Positions 45,227-56,191 of a stretch of 64,000 bases of DNA are shown piece after piece. Position numbers and translations under genes: made by a program. Under the pieces are notes generated by a model. It had not been told where the DNA came from and searched no databases. It saw only the letters and a list, made by a program, of their open reading frames with translations. Position 1 is the first letter of the stretch. Each line of letters starts with the position of its first letter. The stretch comes from Bin80 sp965207565 (GTDB lineage Bacteria > Bacteroidota > Rhodothermia > Rhodothermales > Bin80): contig CBDBMQ010000007.1 of NCBI GenBank assembly GCA_965207565.1, positions 1 through 64,000 on the forward strand, in the 5' to 3' direction.

Positions 45227-48200
45227 CTACTGACTTGGCCGTCTGGAGAGCGATTCATAGTACTTTTCGATCAAACTCTCGTACTCGGCGGGGACCTCTC
45301 CGCGGCGGCTGCCGTACAGCTTGGATTCCAGTTTGACGGTTTCCAATGCTTCCAGCAGTTGCGTCTCGAGTTGGGAAAGCGGTGCATAAATATCGCGATC
45401 GAAGAATGTTTCGGCAGATTCTTCATCCAGCAGCACCCCGGTATGATCTGCGCGTGAGAGTGAGTTTTGGATTCCCGTAGCTGCGCGTTGGCCGTCACGC
45501 ACGCCTTCCTGCAGGGTGCGTGCTGCCTCTCTCGCCCGGTTCATTTGGCTTTCCAGTCGTGCCATCTGGGCAGGGGATCCGCCGCCTTCACGCATGCGTT
45601 CTGCCTGCGCTTCAAGGTCCTGCAGTTCGTTTCGAAGCTGTTCAATGTCCTCGAGTGAACGGCTGAGGGTTTCTTCTTCGGTGACCGGTAGAGACTCGCG
45701 CAACTCACGCTGAATCGCTTTCAAGCCCTCTAGATCCTCTGCAATCTCCTCCTGGATGCGTCGGGCAGTTGACATCCAGCCGTTACGCAGTGCCTGCCCA
45801 GAATTTTGCATGTCTTCCGGGAGTGCACTGCGATGAAATTCCTGTCTCAGATTGCGTGCAGCCAGTTGCGCTTCAGAGTTGGATGATTCGAGCATTTCTG
45901 CCTGTTCCAGAATATCCTCCAGGTTTTCTGTGGCCTCCATGCGGCGATCCACCAACTGATCCAGATCTTCACCGCTGGGGCGATCCCCTGCTTCAGCCAG
46001 ATCTTCGCTCAATACCTGCTCGTTCTCAATGAACGTGCTCAGGTCATCACTCAACTGCTCAAGCGCACGCCGGTCCGTTCCACGGGTTTGTACGCGCAGG
46101 GATTCCTCCAGGGATTGCAGTGAGTTGGCTGCCTGCTGTTGCCGTCGCGCAGCTTCTTCGGTATCTCCTCTTCGAAGTGCACGTTGCGCTTCTTCCATGT
46201 TGCGCAGGGCCTGGTTCATATCATTCTGGGTCCGCCCGTCCGATTGCTGTCGTTGCAGGCTTTCCAGTGACTGCTGCAGCTCTTCCTGGCTGCGTTGCAG
46301 GCGGTCAACAAAGCGGCGGCGATCCTCTTCGGTTTCAGGGGGGCGCTGCTGCGCAAGCTCCTGTTGCCGCTCGGCCAGATCCCGCACACGTCGCAAGGCA
46401 TCGTTTTCCTCGGCACTTGCTGCTGCGGCAGGTGCCGATTGCGGGGATTCATACTTGTCTCTGGTGATGTCCAGCTCCAGGTCCATCAATTCGGACATGC
46501 GTTCTTCAGTTGCGCTGGTACCACCTCCGCCCCTGCCTTGCTGCTGCCGTGCCACTTGCCGCTCGGTATTCAGGGCATCGGCCCGGAGCAGTTGATTCAG
46601 TGCCCGGCGCTCCGGGGTCAAAGCTTCACGAAGGCGCTCAGCAGACAGCTCCTCAATCGCCTCGTCCATTTCCTTGACGGCAGACTGAAGATGCTCGGCG
46701 ATTTTCTGCTGCTCGGGACTGCCACGCAGCTCAAGCGAAAAAGCCGTCGTACGCAAGCGTTCCTGAATATTTTCCTGGAGATTGCGCTGCGCCTGGATGA
46801 GTGCTTCCAAAGCCTCCTCAAAGTCTGACGGCTGCTCTCGCAGTAGCCGCCAAGTTGCCGCAATGATATCCTGTTGACTGACCACGAGGCCTCCCTGACG
46901 TCCCTGCATTCCCGCCTGCCCTCCGCCAGCATTGGCCAACTGTGTGAACTGCTGCTCGAACGGCACGATCTCGATAAAGTACATGTCGGAGGCCTCCGAA
47001 TGAAGTGCATCCGCGGCCTCAATGTAGTAGGTGATCACGTCTCCGGGTTCCAACGTGTAGTCTTCCAGAAACAGGAGATGTTCTCCGGTCACCTCGGTCC
47101 CGCCTGCATTCTCAAGCAGGTCGATACGGATCTCTTCTTCCCCATTGACCGAGTAGTTCAGGTCAAAAGAGCGAATCCCGTAGTCATCACTGGCATCGGC
47201 TGCAATCAGCACTTCCTGGATCGCATTGGCACGCAGGTCTCGTCCGGGCTCCTGGAGCGTGATATGTGGGCGGGCATCTTCAATCGGTGTGATCAAATAG
47301 GCCCTGGGGAAGCGGTTCGCGCGTGCCCGGTTATCCTCAAGCTGCACGGTATAGCGGTCTTCCTCCAATAGGTCGAGCGTTCCACGGAACTGGCCGGGTT
47401 CTACCTTGGAGAGGGGAATATCAATCCCGTTTTCGAGTGCCAGTGTCGCCTCCTCGGTCACCTGATTCGTGTACACGGTGACGGTCACACGCGATCCCTT
47501 CAGACCCTCAATATCCCCGTCATCCTCCTGTGTGCGTACAGGGAGGTTTGCATAATCGGGTGCCTCGTACGTGGCATCAATCTGTGCAACTTCTGGAAAG
47601 AGGTACACCGAAATCGTAAACGGATCCGTACGATAGCGCCCGGATTCAACATAGTACTGTAGATCCTGCTGGATGTCCGCAAGTTCAGCGAGGTGTGCTC
47701 CGGGATCTTTTCCCGGGATCATCGGCTGACGCACCCACTCACCGCTGTGGTCCTGGTGCACAAGAAACACATCATCCCGCCCTTCTGAGCGAAGGGTTGC
47801 AACGACAGGGACGGTATCTCCCTGATCAACTTCTGTGTCCCCCGGAGAAACGACCAGATAAGGGGTACGCAGACGCAGTTCCGGGGGCGTATCCAGTTGC
47901 AGTCGGTTCAGCTGTGTGAGTCCCCCTACAAGACAGGCGCAGGCAATCGTCAAAGAGGAAGCAATCCACAGACGCGCTCGGAGTTTTCCGAGCATTGAGC
48001 GGGGAACCATAGCACTCACCTGACGCGCAGCATCCTGCAGAAGGGCGGTCATGACACTCTGATCTGCGGTCCCCGGGGCCTGGATGGCACTGTTGAGGCG
48101 ATCTTCGAGATCGGGGTGATGCTCCTCGATGAAGAGAGCAATCTGTCCATCGGTGATGCGCTGTGATCGCCGCTGAAGCAACCAGAAAAGTGCCGCCGGA

Positions 48201-48391
48201 ATGCAGACCGCCAGCGCCAGCGCCCCCCAAAGCAGGCCTGCTGTGAGATAAGGCTTGAACCATAAGAGGGCAAAAAGAAGCAGACAACCCGTCGCAACAC
48301 AGGCTGCGAGATGCTGCCGACGTGTACGCCGGATAAATTGTCTGCGTACGTCTGCGATCAGCGTACGAACGGAACGATTATCCTGGGACAT
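45227..48391 (-). CDS. DUF4175-like membrane protein with long coiled coil
   Basis: About 1054 residues from ATG 48391, which leaves 4 bp to the BatA stop. Two N-terminal membrane helices (LAACVATGCLLLFALLW, GLLWGALALAVCIPAALFW) precede a periplasmic Ig-like region. The last 550 residues are extremely rich in Gln, Glu and Arg (for example RRVRDLAERQQELAQQ) and predict a long coiled coil. It is a constant partner of BatA and VWA genes in this kind of cluster. Confidence 0.85.
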   Translation of the reverse strand: MSQDNRSVRTLIADVRRQFIRRTRRQHLAACVATGCLLLFALLWFKPYLTAGLLWGALALAVCIPAALFWLLQRRSQRITDGQIALFIEEHHPDLEDRLNSAIQAPGTADQSVMTALLQDAARQVSAMVPRSMLGKLRARLWIASSLTIACACLVGGLTQLNRLQLDTPPELRLRTPYLVVSPGDTEVDQGDTVPVVATLRSEGRDDVFLVHQDHSGEWVRQPMIPGKDPGAHLAELADIQQDLQYYVESGRYRTDPFTISVYLFPEVAQIDATYEAPDYANLPVRTQEDDGDIEGLKGSRVTVTVYTNQVTEEATLALENGIDIPLSKVEPGQFRGTLDLLEEDRYTVQLEDNRARANRFPRAYLITPIEDARPHITLQEPGRDLRANAIQEVLIAADASDDYGIRSFDLNYSVNGEEEIRIDLLENAGGTEVTGEHLLFLEDYTLEPGDVITYYIEAADALHSEASDMYFIEIVPFEQQFTQLANAGGGQAGMQGRQGGLVVSQQDIIAATWRLLREQPSDFEEALEALIQAQRNLQENIQERLRTTAFSLELRGSPEQQKIAEHLQSAVKEMDEAIEELSAERLREALTPERRALNQLLRADALNTERQVARQQQGRGGGGTSATEERMSELMDLELDITRDKYESPQSAPAAAASAEENDALRRVRDLAERQQELAQQRPPETEEDRRRFVDRLQRSQEELQQSLESLQRQQSDGRTQNDMNQALRNMEEAQRALRRGDTEEAARRQQQAANSLQSLEESLRVQTRGTDRRALEQLSDDLSTFIENEQVLSEDLAEAGDRPSGEDLDQLVDRRMEATENLEDILEQAEMLESSNSEAQLAARNLRQEFHRSALPEDMQNSGQALRNGWMSTARRIQEEIAEDLEGLKAIQRELRESLPVTEEETLSRSLEDIEQLRNELQDLEAQAERMREGGGSPAQMARLESQMNRAREAARTLQEGVRDGQRAATGIQNSLSRADHTGVLLDEESAETFFDRDIYAPLSQLETQLLEALETVKLESKLYGSRRGEVPAEYESLIEKYYESLSRRPSQ

Positions 48392-48395
48392 CCGG

Positions 48396-50339
48396 TTATC
48401 GCCGCGAGGCGAGTATGGTTTCGAGTGCAAATATTCCTATCATGATCAATAGCACAATCTTCCAGAGTTTTTGTTCTTGCTCTGCCGCTTCCAGGGGCTG
48501 CGGCGCAAGCACCGGCTGTGTGGACCGGGCTGCAAGGGCTGCATACACTTCTTCAACATCCCGGGCGGAAAGGTTGCTTTCCAGGGAGCTGATATTTACA
48601 GAGAACGATTGTTGATCCCCACCAAATCGGGCGTCATAATGGCCGGGGAGATCTGTATTCTGAAAGATCCCCGCACCAGTAGAGTCCAATATAACACTGA
48701 ATACATCTCCATTTGGATTTGCAATAGTCACCTCATCTGTTGGTAGTCCTCGGAACCCCACGGCATCCCCCACATGAAATGCCCGGTCTGTATCAGACCC
48801 CGGGCCCGCGTACTGGGCAATCTCGTACAGAAGTGGTAGATAGACTTCGCTCAGGGCGAGATCATTCCAGGTGGTCCCCAGGCTGGAAGTAAAGACGAGC
48901 ACACGTCCGCGTCCCAAAGGGCGTTCAATCAGGAGGGGGTCTCCTGTATCAAAGGTTGCAAGTACATGTGCAGAAGAGTCTGGAATTACCTGCACATAGC
49001 GCCGGAATTGGGGGCGAAGGACCGATCCTGCACTGTGCTGGGTCAGAGGTGCAAAGATGGGGTGTTGGTCATCAATCTCCGCGATAATTGCATCGGTGCC
49101 CTGATGGTCACGAGCACGTACCGTAGTTGCAATCACTCCTGCACCCAGGAGAGAGGTTTGTGAAAGTCCACCTTCCTCAAAAGCCAGAAGGACTGTCCCC
49201 CCGCGACGGGCAAAGTTTTCTATGGTGGTCCAGTCGGGGGCGGAGGTCGTGTTGGCAGTTGTGACGATCAACAGGTCCACAGCATTCAATCGGACGGGGC
49301 GGGGGCTCGCATCAAATCTGTACCTGCTTGCATCCTGCAGGTCAAAGGCACTTTCGAGAAAGAATGCATTGCGCATGCCCAGGCTGCCGTCAACGGCAAA
49401 GATTCCCGATCGTGGCCGGACCGTATAGGTGAAGTAATAGTGGTCATCGGCACCGGGGACGGGATCATTGACCTGTAGATTGCCTTGATAGAGGCCAGGC
49501 CGCTCCATCAATTGCTGAAAGGCCAGGGTGCGCCCTGTAGCCTCATCCACCTCTTCTGAATCCATACGGAGTGTCACGGCGGCGGCGGTTGGGATCCGGG
49601 CATCAAACTGCACAGAAACCAGGGTTCCACGGCGCTCCTGGGTGAGTTCAACATCTTCGAAAAACTGGTTCTCCGAGGAGCCGTCTCCCACCTTGACAGG
49701 TTCGACGGTGATATCATCCGGCAACTGCAGGTTTTCCAGGATCGGGCGGAAAGCCGACTGCTGAAAATCGGAGATGAGCACGATCCGGCGCTGTTCAAAT
49801 CGAGCATCCTGAAGAATTTCTGCGCCGAGTTGCATGGCAGGGTAGAGGTCGGTGGTCCGGTAGTCGGGGGATTGTGCAGCAAGCGCGGCTTCGTGCACAG
49901 AGAGATCATTGTTAAGTGGGGTCAGCTGCTCTGCAGCATCACTGAAGCGAACCAGGGCCCACTCATTGCCTGTTTCCAGGTGTATACGGGCCTGTTCGAT
50001 GCCCTCTTCAAACCGCATGTTGTATTGCATGCTGTAGGATCCATCCAGAAGGATGACCACGGACTCCTGCCCAGCTTCCGGGAGGAAGGGTAAGTCTTCG
50101 GGTGGAATGAATGGACGTGCGAAGAGCAGTGCCAGAAGCATCAGTATTCCGGCCCGGAGCAGCATCAGAAGGATATCCTGCAGCTGTCGCCGACGAACCC
50201 TCTGAATCGGGGTTGCCTCCAGAAACATGTGCGTACTGAACGGCACTTCACGGGCCTTGAGCCTTCTCACCAGGTGCAGCAGTACCGGGATCAGTGCGGT
50301 GAGTCCTGCAGCCAGAAAAAGGGGAGTGATGAAGGACAC
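48396..50339 (-). CDS. BatA-type membrane protein with VWA domain
   Basis: 647 residues. The N-terminal BatA domain MSFITPLFLAAGLTALIPVL followed by HLVRRLKAREVPFST and a second membrane helix is diagnostic. A VWA domain with MIDAS DGSYSMQ and LISDFQQS follows, and the C-terminus ends in a membrane helix (IVLLIMIGIFALETIL). It lies 12 bp from DUF58. It is probably a membrane scaffold working with the other VWA proteins. Confidence 0.87.
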   Translation of the reverse strand: MSFITPLFLAAGLTALIPVLLHLVRRLKAREVPFSTHMFLEATPIQRVRRRQLQDILLMLLRAGILMLLALLFARPFIPPEDLPFLPEAGQESVVILLDGSYSMQYNMRFEEGIEQARIHLETGNEWALVRFSDAAEQLTPLNNDLSVHEAALAAQSPDYRTTDLYPAMQLGAEILQDARFEQRRIVLISDFQQSAFRPILENLQLPDDITVEPVKVGDGSSENQFFEDVELTQERRGTLVSVQFDARIPTAAAVTLRMDSEEVDEATGRTLAFQQLMERPGLYQGNLQVNDPVPGADDHYYFTYTVRPRSGIFAVDGSLGMRNAFFLESAFDLQDASRYRFDASPRPVRLNAVDLLIVTTANTTSAPDWTTIENFARRGGTVLLAFEEGGLSQTSLLGAGVIATTVRARDHQGTDAIIAEIDDQHPIFAPLTQHSAGSVLRPQFRRYVQVIPDSSAHVLATFDTGDPLLIERPLGRGRVLVFTSSLGTTWNDLALSEVYLPLLYEIAQYAGPGSDTDRAFHVGDAVGFRGLPTDEVTIANPNGDVFSVILDSTGAGIFQNTDLPGHYDARFGGDQQSFSVNISSLESNLSARDVEEVYAALAARSTQPVLAPQPLEAAEQEQKLWKIVLLIMIGIFALETILASRR

Positions 50340-50351
50340 GGCGACGTCGGG

Positions 50352-51251
50352 TTAGCCTCTGCGCCGTGAGCGGGCAGAGAGGTAGTGAAAGAGTGCAGTA
50401 TCCAGAGGAGCATCCGTCCGTAGTACGGCATAGTCAATCTGCAACAGTCCACAGATGCGGCGCAGTTGATCCTGATGTGCCTGGAAATTTTTTCGATACT
50501 GCGTTCGGGCCGCCTTGGCATCAATCAGCATTTTGGCATCTGATTCCACATCCAAAAGCTCAACAACATCCTTAAAATCAAATTGAATCTCCTGCGGATC
50601 CAGGACCTGGAATACCAGAACGTTGTGGCCCGTAAACCGAAAATGCTGTAATGCACGCTCAATCGTGTTGATATCGGTAAACAGATCACTGATCAGCACG
50701 ACGAGTCCACGTTTGCGATGACGTTCAGCAACGGCTTGCAGGGAACGCTCCAGATTGGTTGCGGCATCCGGGTTCGCCTCTTCGAGTGTATTCAAGAGCA
50801 AATGCAGGTGTGCACGAGTAGCGCGTGGAGGTAAATGTTTACGGATCTCGGTGTCAAACAGCGCCAGCCCACAGGCGTCCCGTTGGCGGTTGGCCAGCCA
50901 TGCGATCGCTGCTGCCAGAAACCGGCCGTAGGTTAGCTTTGTCTGCCCTCCGGAGCTGTAGTCCATGGATCGACTCATGTCCAGTAGCAGATGCAGGCGG
51001 GTATTCGTTTCCCCTTCGAACTCCCGGACGAAGTAGCGGCCTGTCCGCGCAAACACCTTCCAGTCAACCTGGCGCACATCATCCCCGAACACGTATGGAC
51101 GGTACTCCATAAAGTCAACACTGAATCCCTTGAAAGGGCTGCGGTGCAGTCCTGCAAGAAACCCCTCGACAACGGAGCGGGCCAGAAGCTCCATGGACGA
51201 GATCCGTGCCAGAACATCGGGTTGAATAAAGCGGGTTGCTGTCTGGGCCAT
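50352..51251 (-). CDS. DUF58/VWA-domain protein
   Basis: 299 residues. The DUF58 signature GFSVDFMEYRPYVFGDDVRQVDW-type region (GDDVRQVDWKVFARTGRYFV) is followed by a VWA MIDAS DMSRSMDY and LISDLFTD. It is usually regulated by a MoxR AAA ATPase encoded next to it; no MoxR gene is present here, the upstream place being taken by a propeller gene 4 bp away. Confidence 0.87.
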   Translation of the reverse strand: MAQTATRFIQPDVLARISSMELLARSVVEGFLAGLHRSPFKGFSVDFMEYRPYVFGDDVRQVDWKVFARTGRYFVREFEGETNTRLHLLLDMSRSMDYSSGGQTKLTYGRFLAAAIAWLANRQRDACGLALFDTEIRKHLPPRATRAHLHLLLNTLEEANPDAATNLERSLQAVAERHRKRGLVVLISDLFTDINTIERALQHFRFTGHNVLVFQVLDPQEIQFDFKDVVELLDVESDAKMLIDAKAARTQYRKNFQAHQDQLRRICGLLQIDYAVLRTDAPLDTALFHYLSARSRRRG

Positions 51252-51254
51252 TGG

Positions 51255-52274
51255 CTAATTCTCCATCTTCCAGAAGGCAATGCCTCCGGTCTGCTGCCCT
51301 GCCTGGATAGAGGCTGCACGCGTGGCAGATGCCAGGCGAATCACATCCACAGTGCCAGGTGCCGCCCCGATTCCTTCCGAGGTTACAAAGGCATAGTCAT
51401 TATCTGGAGTGATCACGACTCCATGAGGGATGGGACTGGAGGTTGGGATGCGGGCCCGCTCGGCTGCGGTTGATAGATCAATGATACTTACCGCCTGGGC
51501 GCTTTTGAGGGTGACTGCAAGGGTGGATCCATCCGGGGAGACGGCCAGATTATATGGAGCTCCAGGAACCGGTATCCGCTTTGAGACAGATCCTTCCTCC
51601 GTGTTCACGATCACGATCTGATCCGAGCCATTGGCTGCGATATATGCCCGGGACTCATGGGGATGCAGGGCAACCCATGTTGGTTTGGTTCCCATGCCAA
51701 GCGGGATTTTGCGGAGAACGCGCAGGTTCAGGGCATCAAGTTCAACCAGTGTATGGTCCATCATCGCAACGGAGTAGTGTCGGGTACCGTCCGCTCCAAA
51801 GGCGGAGCCGTGCGGCATAATGCCGGTCGGAATCTGGCCGACTTCCAGCATCACCTCCGGGTCAACCACAGAGATGGAGCTTGGTTTGGGGTCGCCATGC
51901 AGGTTGAAATTCACCACGTACAACAGGCCCGTGTGCACAGAGATCGCCATGGATGCAGGAAACAGCCCCAATGTCGCGGCCCCCATGGGGCGATGGTCGG
52001 CAGTGGAATAGCGCACCACTCTGCCGTTCGGTTGACCATGTGCAATGGAGACAAACAAAAAGCGGCCTTCCGGGTCAATGGCAAGTCCATGAGGGCCTTC
52101 GATTTCAGTATGGATGGTGCCGACCGCAATGGTATCGGCGATGGCAAGCGTATGGCCGTCAAACTCAACGAGCATGACGGTATCGTCAGATTCATTGGCG
52201 ACGTACATGGAGTAGGTCTGGGCGGCTGCTTCGGCGGCGAAAAGGCAAAGAAGCAGGGCAGGTAGGTGATGCAT
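51255..52274 (-). CDS. Exported YVTN-type beta-propeller protein
   Basis: About 339 residues from ATG 52274, which gives a clean signal peptide MHHLPALLLCLFAAEAAAQ; longer readings to 52325 or 52595 add unlikely sequence. Seven-bladed YVTN/cytochrome D1-like repeats are seen: MYVANESDDTVMLVEFD, LLYVVNFNLHGDPKPSSISV, AYIAANGSDQIVIVNTEEGS, PYNLAVSPDGSTLAVTLKSA. It probably binds a ligand or partner outside the membrane. It is the first gene of the minus-strand cluster and diverges from the LRR gene. Confidence 0.8.
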   Translation of the reverse strand: MHHLPALLLCLFAAEAAAQTYSMYVANESDDTVMLVEFDGHTLAIADTIAVGTIHTEIEGPHGLAIDPEGRFLFVSIAHGQPNGRVVRYSTADHRPMGAATLGLFPASMAISVHTGLLYVVNFNLHGDPKPSSISVVDPEVMLEVGQIPTGIMPHGSAFGADGTRHYSVAMMDHTLVELDALNLRVLRKIPLGMGTKPTWVALHPHESRAYIAANGSDQIVIVNTEEGSVSKRIPVPGAPYNLAVSPDGSTLAVTLKSAQAVSIIDLSTAAERARIPTSSPIPHGVVITPDNDYAFVTSEGIGAAPGTVDVIRLASATRAASIQAGQQTGGIAFWKMEN

Positions 52275-52540
52275 AGGATGGGACACCTGACTGGTCAACC
52301 GAATAAAAATACGCCCTGGATTCATGATGATGTAACAGAACAGGGCTTTACTGGAGTCGGCGATCCTCGTTCCGGTTGGAGTTGAGCGCGGTGGTGGGTT
52401 CCCGGTTTGGTCATTGGGATCGGCGAGATGGCATTCATCCGTTTCTCTCATGTGTATGCAGGGAGCTTCAGACGTATCATCGCTTATTTTCCTGTTCATG
52501 CGTATACAGGACCAGCAAAGCCTTTCTTGTTTGCAGTTCA

Positions 52541-54575
52541 ATGTATGTTTTGGTTCTTCGTTGTCTGAGTGGGCCCCAGGGTGCGGTATGTCCATACTGG
52601 CATCCCGGTTCCTGGCAGTTTACGGGGCTTCAATGGATGATATTGGTCGGACTGTTTTTTCCGCAGCTCTCGGAAGCTGCGCCTTCTACAAGTTGGTTCA
52701 ATTTCGAGCCGCCGGGCATCGTGGATCAGTCGCTTTCTCAAAGCCAGGACTTGGCCCTGTCAGTCCCATTGGCCATGACAGGAGATGCAGCGTCTTTTTT
52801 GAAAGCCATTAAGGAGCCCCGGGCAGGGCACGGCGCGCCGCCACCTCACACCCGGCCCAATCCTGCAGCAGCAGGTGCCACCGCTCATGCAGTGATGAAC
52901 ATCTGTAATCGAACGGACAAGGTGAGAGATGCGATCCTGCGACTCATCCCCAACGAGAATGACTGCAGGCAGGTGACCGGTGCTCAGTTAGCAGACATTA
53001 CCGGGATTTTAGATGTGGGCTATCAAGGGATTTCGAGTCTGAAGCCGGGGGATTTTGAGGGCCTCAACGCGCTGGAGGCATTAAGTCTAGGAGACAACTC
53101 GCTCAGCACGATTCCCACTGGAATTTTCGACGATCTCGCCTCTCTGAAAGTTCTTTATTTATGGGGAAATTCACTGGGAGCCCTTCCAGATGGGATTTTT
53201 CGTCGGCTGACTTCGCTGACATGGCTTTATTTGGAACAGAATGAGTTGCGTACTCTTCCGGATGGAATCTTCAGTGGATTGACCTCGCTCACTGTGCTTG
53301 ATTTGAGTGGGAATCAGCTCAGCACACTTCCCGGCGGGGTATTTGATGGATTAACCTCTCTGGAATCCCTTAATTTGAGTCGGAACGAGTTGGATGTGCT
53401 CGGCGGCGGGATTTTTGACGGGTTGACCTCTTTGGAAGTGCTAGGTCTGGAAAACAACTTTCTTGGAACGCTTCCTGATGGAATCTTTGATGAGTTGATT
53501 TCGCTGGAGCGGCTTGACTTGAGGGAAAATGCCCTGAGTGCGTTTTCAGACGGCCTGTTTGATCAGTTGGGTGCACTGGAGTCATTGGATTTGCGCGGGA
53601 ACGAGTTAGATGCACTTTCCGGTGAAATTTTTGATGGTCTAGTCTCACTGGAAAGGCTTTATCTGTCAGACAACTCACTCCGGTCGCTGCCCAGTGAGGT
53701 GTTCGATAAACTGGCTTCGCTTGAGGTGCTTGGTTTGTGGAAGAATTCCCTGCGGGTGCTTCCGGCCGGGATTTTTGATGAGCTGACCCGCCTGGATGTG
53801 TTGAGTCTGGCAGATAACTCGCTCGGTACGCTCCCGGATGGCATGTTCGAGAAAATGACGATGCTGCCGGTGAGTACGTTAGATTCGGAGGGTGATTTCC
53901 ACGATTACCCGGGTCTGCTCTTGAGCGGCAACCCGGGGGCACCTTTCCAGCCGGTGATTGACGCGGGGGCGGATCAATCCGTGACGCCGGGTGCTACAGT
54001 TTTCTTTACGGGGGCATGTGACGGGTCCGTGGGGGGATTACATCCGGTGGAGATGGGTGCAGGTGGACGGTCCAAATTCCGATACACCTGTGATGGCCTC
54101 GCAGGCCGTACGTTTGACGGGCGAGGATACCCCCAGCTTTACCGCTCCCATGACTGCGGGAGTGTATCATTTCAAAGCAGTGGGCATTCCGGCAGGTGCG
54201 GGGAATCCCACTGAACTCTGGGGCCATGCAAATTCGGCTCCAGACTGGGTGACAGTGCGCGTTGACATGTCCACAAGCGTAGTAGATACGCCGGTGGTGG
54301 ATTTTGCCTTGCTCGGGAATTATCCGGATCCGTTCAATCCGGCCACCAGGATTTTGGTGGATTTACCCGAACCGGCCGCTGTATCTGTTGATCTTTTCAA
54401 TATGCTGGGTCAGCGGGTTCACCAGGCAGATTTTGCGATTGTGGAGGCCGGTCCTTCGAGACTGTTCACACTGGAGGTCGCAGGTCTTCCCTCTGGTATG
54501 TACGTCTATCAAGTTACTGCCCGAATGGGGGCAGGGGTTCGGATTGCCACAGGTCGTATGACCTTTATCAAATAG
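52541..54575 (+). pseudogene. Leucine-rich-repeat protein with T9SS sorting domain, one frameshift
   Basis: About ten LRRs of 24 residues run from about 53030 to 53870 (pattern LPDGIFDxLxSLxxLxLxxN). Around 53960 a PKD/Ig-like linker begins (DAGADQSVTPGATV). At the T4 run 54000-54003 the frame is lost and would end at 54214. Removing one T gives ATVSLRGHVTGPWGDYIRW and leads to the end FALLGNYPDPFNPATRI, LFNMLGQRV, LPSGMYVYQV, a typical T9SS type A sorting domain, stopping at 54575. The N-terminus is uncertain; ATG 52541 gives hydrophobic leaders including MILVGLFFPQLSEAAPS. The intact form would be a secreted or surface adhesion-like protein. Confidence 0.85.
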
Positions 54576-54945
54576 TGACTGTCTGCTGGGAGAGATTGTT
54601 TGGGTCTCAGTTAGGGCATTCTCATTCAAGTTGATCTGAGCCTCAATTCCTCTACGATTTCCTGTTATGGTTCCAGTCGTTGAATGCACATTCAGCATAG
54701 ACGCATCCCCCCAGATAACGCTTGAAGTCATTTTGGGCAAACACATGAACACCAGATTGATTAGTCGCAAAAGCCAACAGATCGCTTCACTTACGGGTCA
54801 ATTAAGAATCTTCGCATGATCATTCACCAACGATGTTTCCTTCAAGCTCTATTGGAAAAAGGTTTTATCACCAAAATTTATTGGGATTGGAATACGAACA
54901 ATGTTGGAGTGATGTCGTTTTTCAGGCACTTAAACATGCTCAAGA
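54576..54945. other. Intergenic stretch
   Basis: About 370 bp with no convincing gene, repeat or terminator. Short overlapping frames near 54833 do not resemble protein. Confidence 0.4.
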
Positions 54946-56186
54946 ATGGAACTTCGAAGGCTGGGACTTAAGCGATATAAAAGTTTCGATCATGAGACCA
55001 CCGTTGAAATTGCTCCTTTAACCATTTTGGTGGGCGCAAATAATTCAGGAAAAACAGCATTGGCCCAAGCGATCCATCTGTTGTCGAGCAATTTATCACT
55101 TCCAGGTGGTGACAGTGGTGAGCGACTGATACTGAACTCCGGTGGAGTCTGTCATGGAAGGACATTTGAGGATTTAGTCACCAGACGTTCTGCACATGGA
55201 GAATTGTCCTTATCCGTTGTACTGGAAATGGCAGCAACGAAACTTCATTATCGGTTAAGGTCCAGAATATAGTCAGCAAATCTAAGCTTTCCGAGTCTAA
55301 ACAGCAGATTTCGTACTGGAGTCTTAACGGTGAAAAAGGTCAATTTGAGGCAATAAATGACAATCTCAACGAACAATCTCCTTACAAGATTTCTGCTCCA
55401 GGGGTAACTCAACATGAGGAGCGGGTTAGTTGGCGTGGTTTGCTCCCTGGGAGATCCGATCAGTTTCCAGATTGGGTCAACGAACAGGTAGACGCGATCA
55501 GGGAATGGGCCTCAGGAGTCCGCTATTTGAAATGTCCACGCAGTTTTCTGTCGTCAGGTCTTGAAATGAACAAATCCCCGTCAAGCGAAGATTACGCCAA
55601 GGGTGGGGCAGCACCGTGGGTATTGACTGCAGACGATGATCTACAGGATTCTATTGGGAGATGGTATCGTGATGTTTTCGGAGTCAACCTAAACGTCACG
55701 AGTTACGGCAATTATTTTGATCTTACTGTAGGATCACAGGCTTACGGTACCAAAGTCTTCCTTAAGCAATCTGGTGCTGGATTAGCACAAGTCCTTCCGG
55801 TAGCCGTTACCGCTTTCACAGTAAATCAGGAAGGGCCAGGTGTTGACATTATTGAGCACCCAGAAGCCGAACTTCATCCGGCTGCTCACGCGAGTGTTGC
55901 AGAACTCTTGCTTAGCAATCTTCCGGGACCTGAAAGGCCTGTAATCATTGAGACGCATTCTGAGATGATACTGCTTCGTACACGACGCTGGATCGCAGAG
56001 GGAAGGTTACCGGCCGACCATGTACTTGTATACTGGATTGATACTAAGCCGGGTCATGGATCTATTCTGCAAAAAATAACCATCAATGACAAAGGTGTAA
56101 TGAGTAGTTGGCCAGAGGGCGTATTCATTGAGGACTATGAAGAAGTGCTGGCCATTCGACGTGCCGTACGCGGGATGGAAGAGTAA
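54946..56186 (+). pseudogene. DUF3696-type AAA ATPase (OLD/PARIS-like), one frameshift
   Basis: From ATG 54946 the N-terminus MELRRLGLKRYKSF leads to the P-loop VGANNSGKTALAQ. The frame is lost at about 55255-55260 (one base missing near TTAAGG) and resumes as VQNIVSKSKLSESKQQ. The second part holds QSGAGLAQVLPV (signature-like), DIIEHPEAELHPAAHA (Walker B with D-loop) and VIIETHSEMILLRTRR, ending with WPEGVFIEDYEEVLAIRRA, the DUF3696 region. ATPases of this group drive defence systems with TOPRIM nucleases. The next gene, 5 bp on, encodes a TOPRIM-like protein. Confidence 0.82.
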
Positions 56187-56191
56187 GGCAG

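Noticed and set aside
46029..46828. Plus-strand frames opposite the DUF4175 gene
   Set aside because: Their Ser/Arg/Cys-rich composition mirrors the Gln/Glu/Arg-rich coiled coil on the other strand; they are complements of low-complexity coding sequence.
52275..52595. N-terminal extension of the YVTN propeller gene
   Set aside because: The added residues are Cys/Pro-rich and unlike a protein start, whereas ATG 52274 gives a standard signal peptide.
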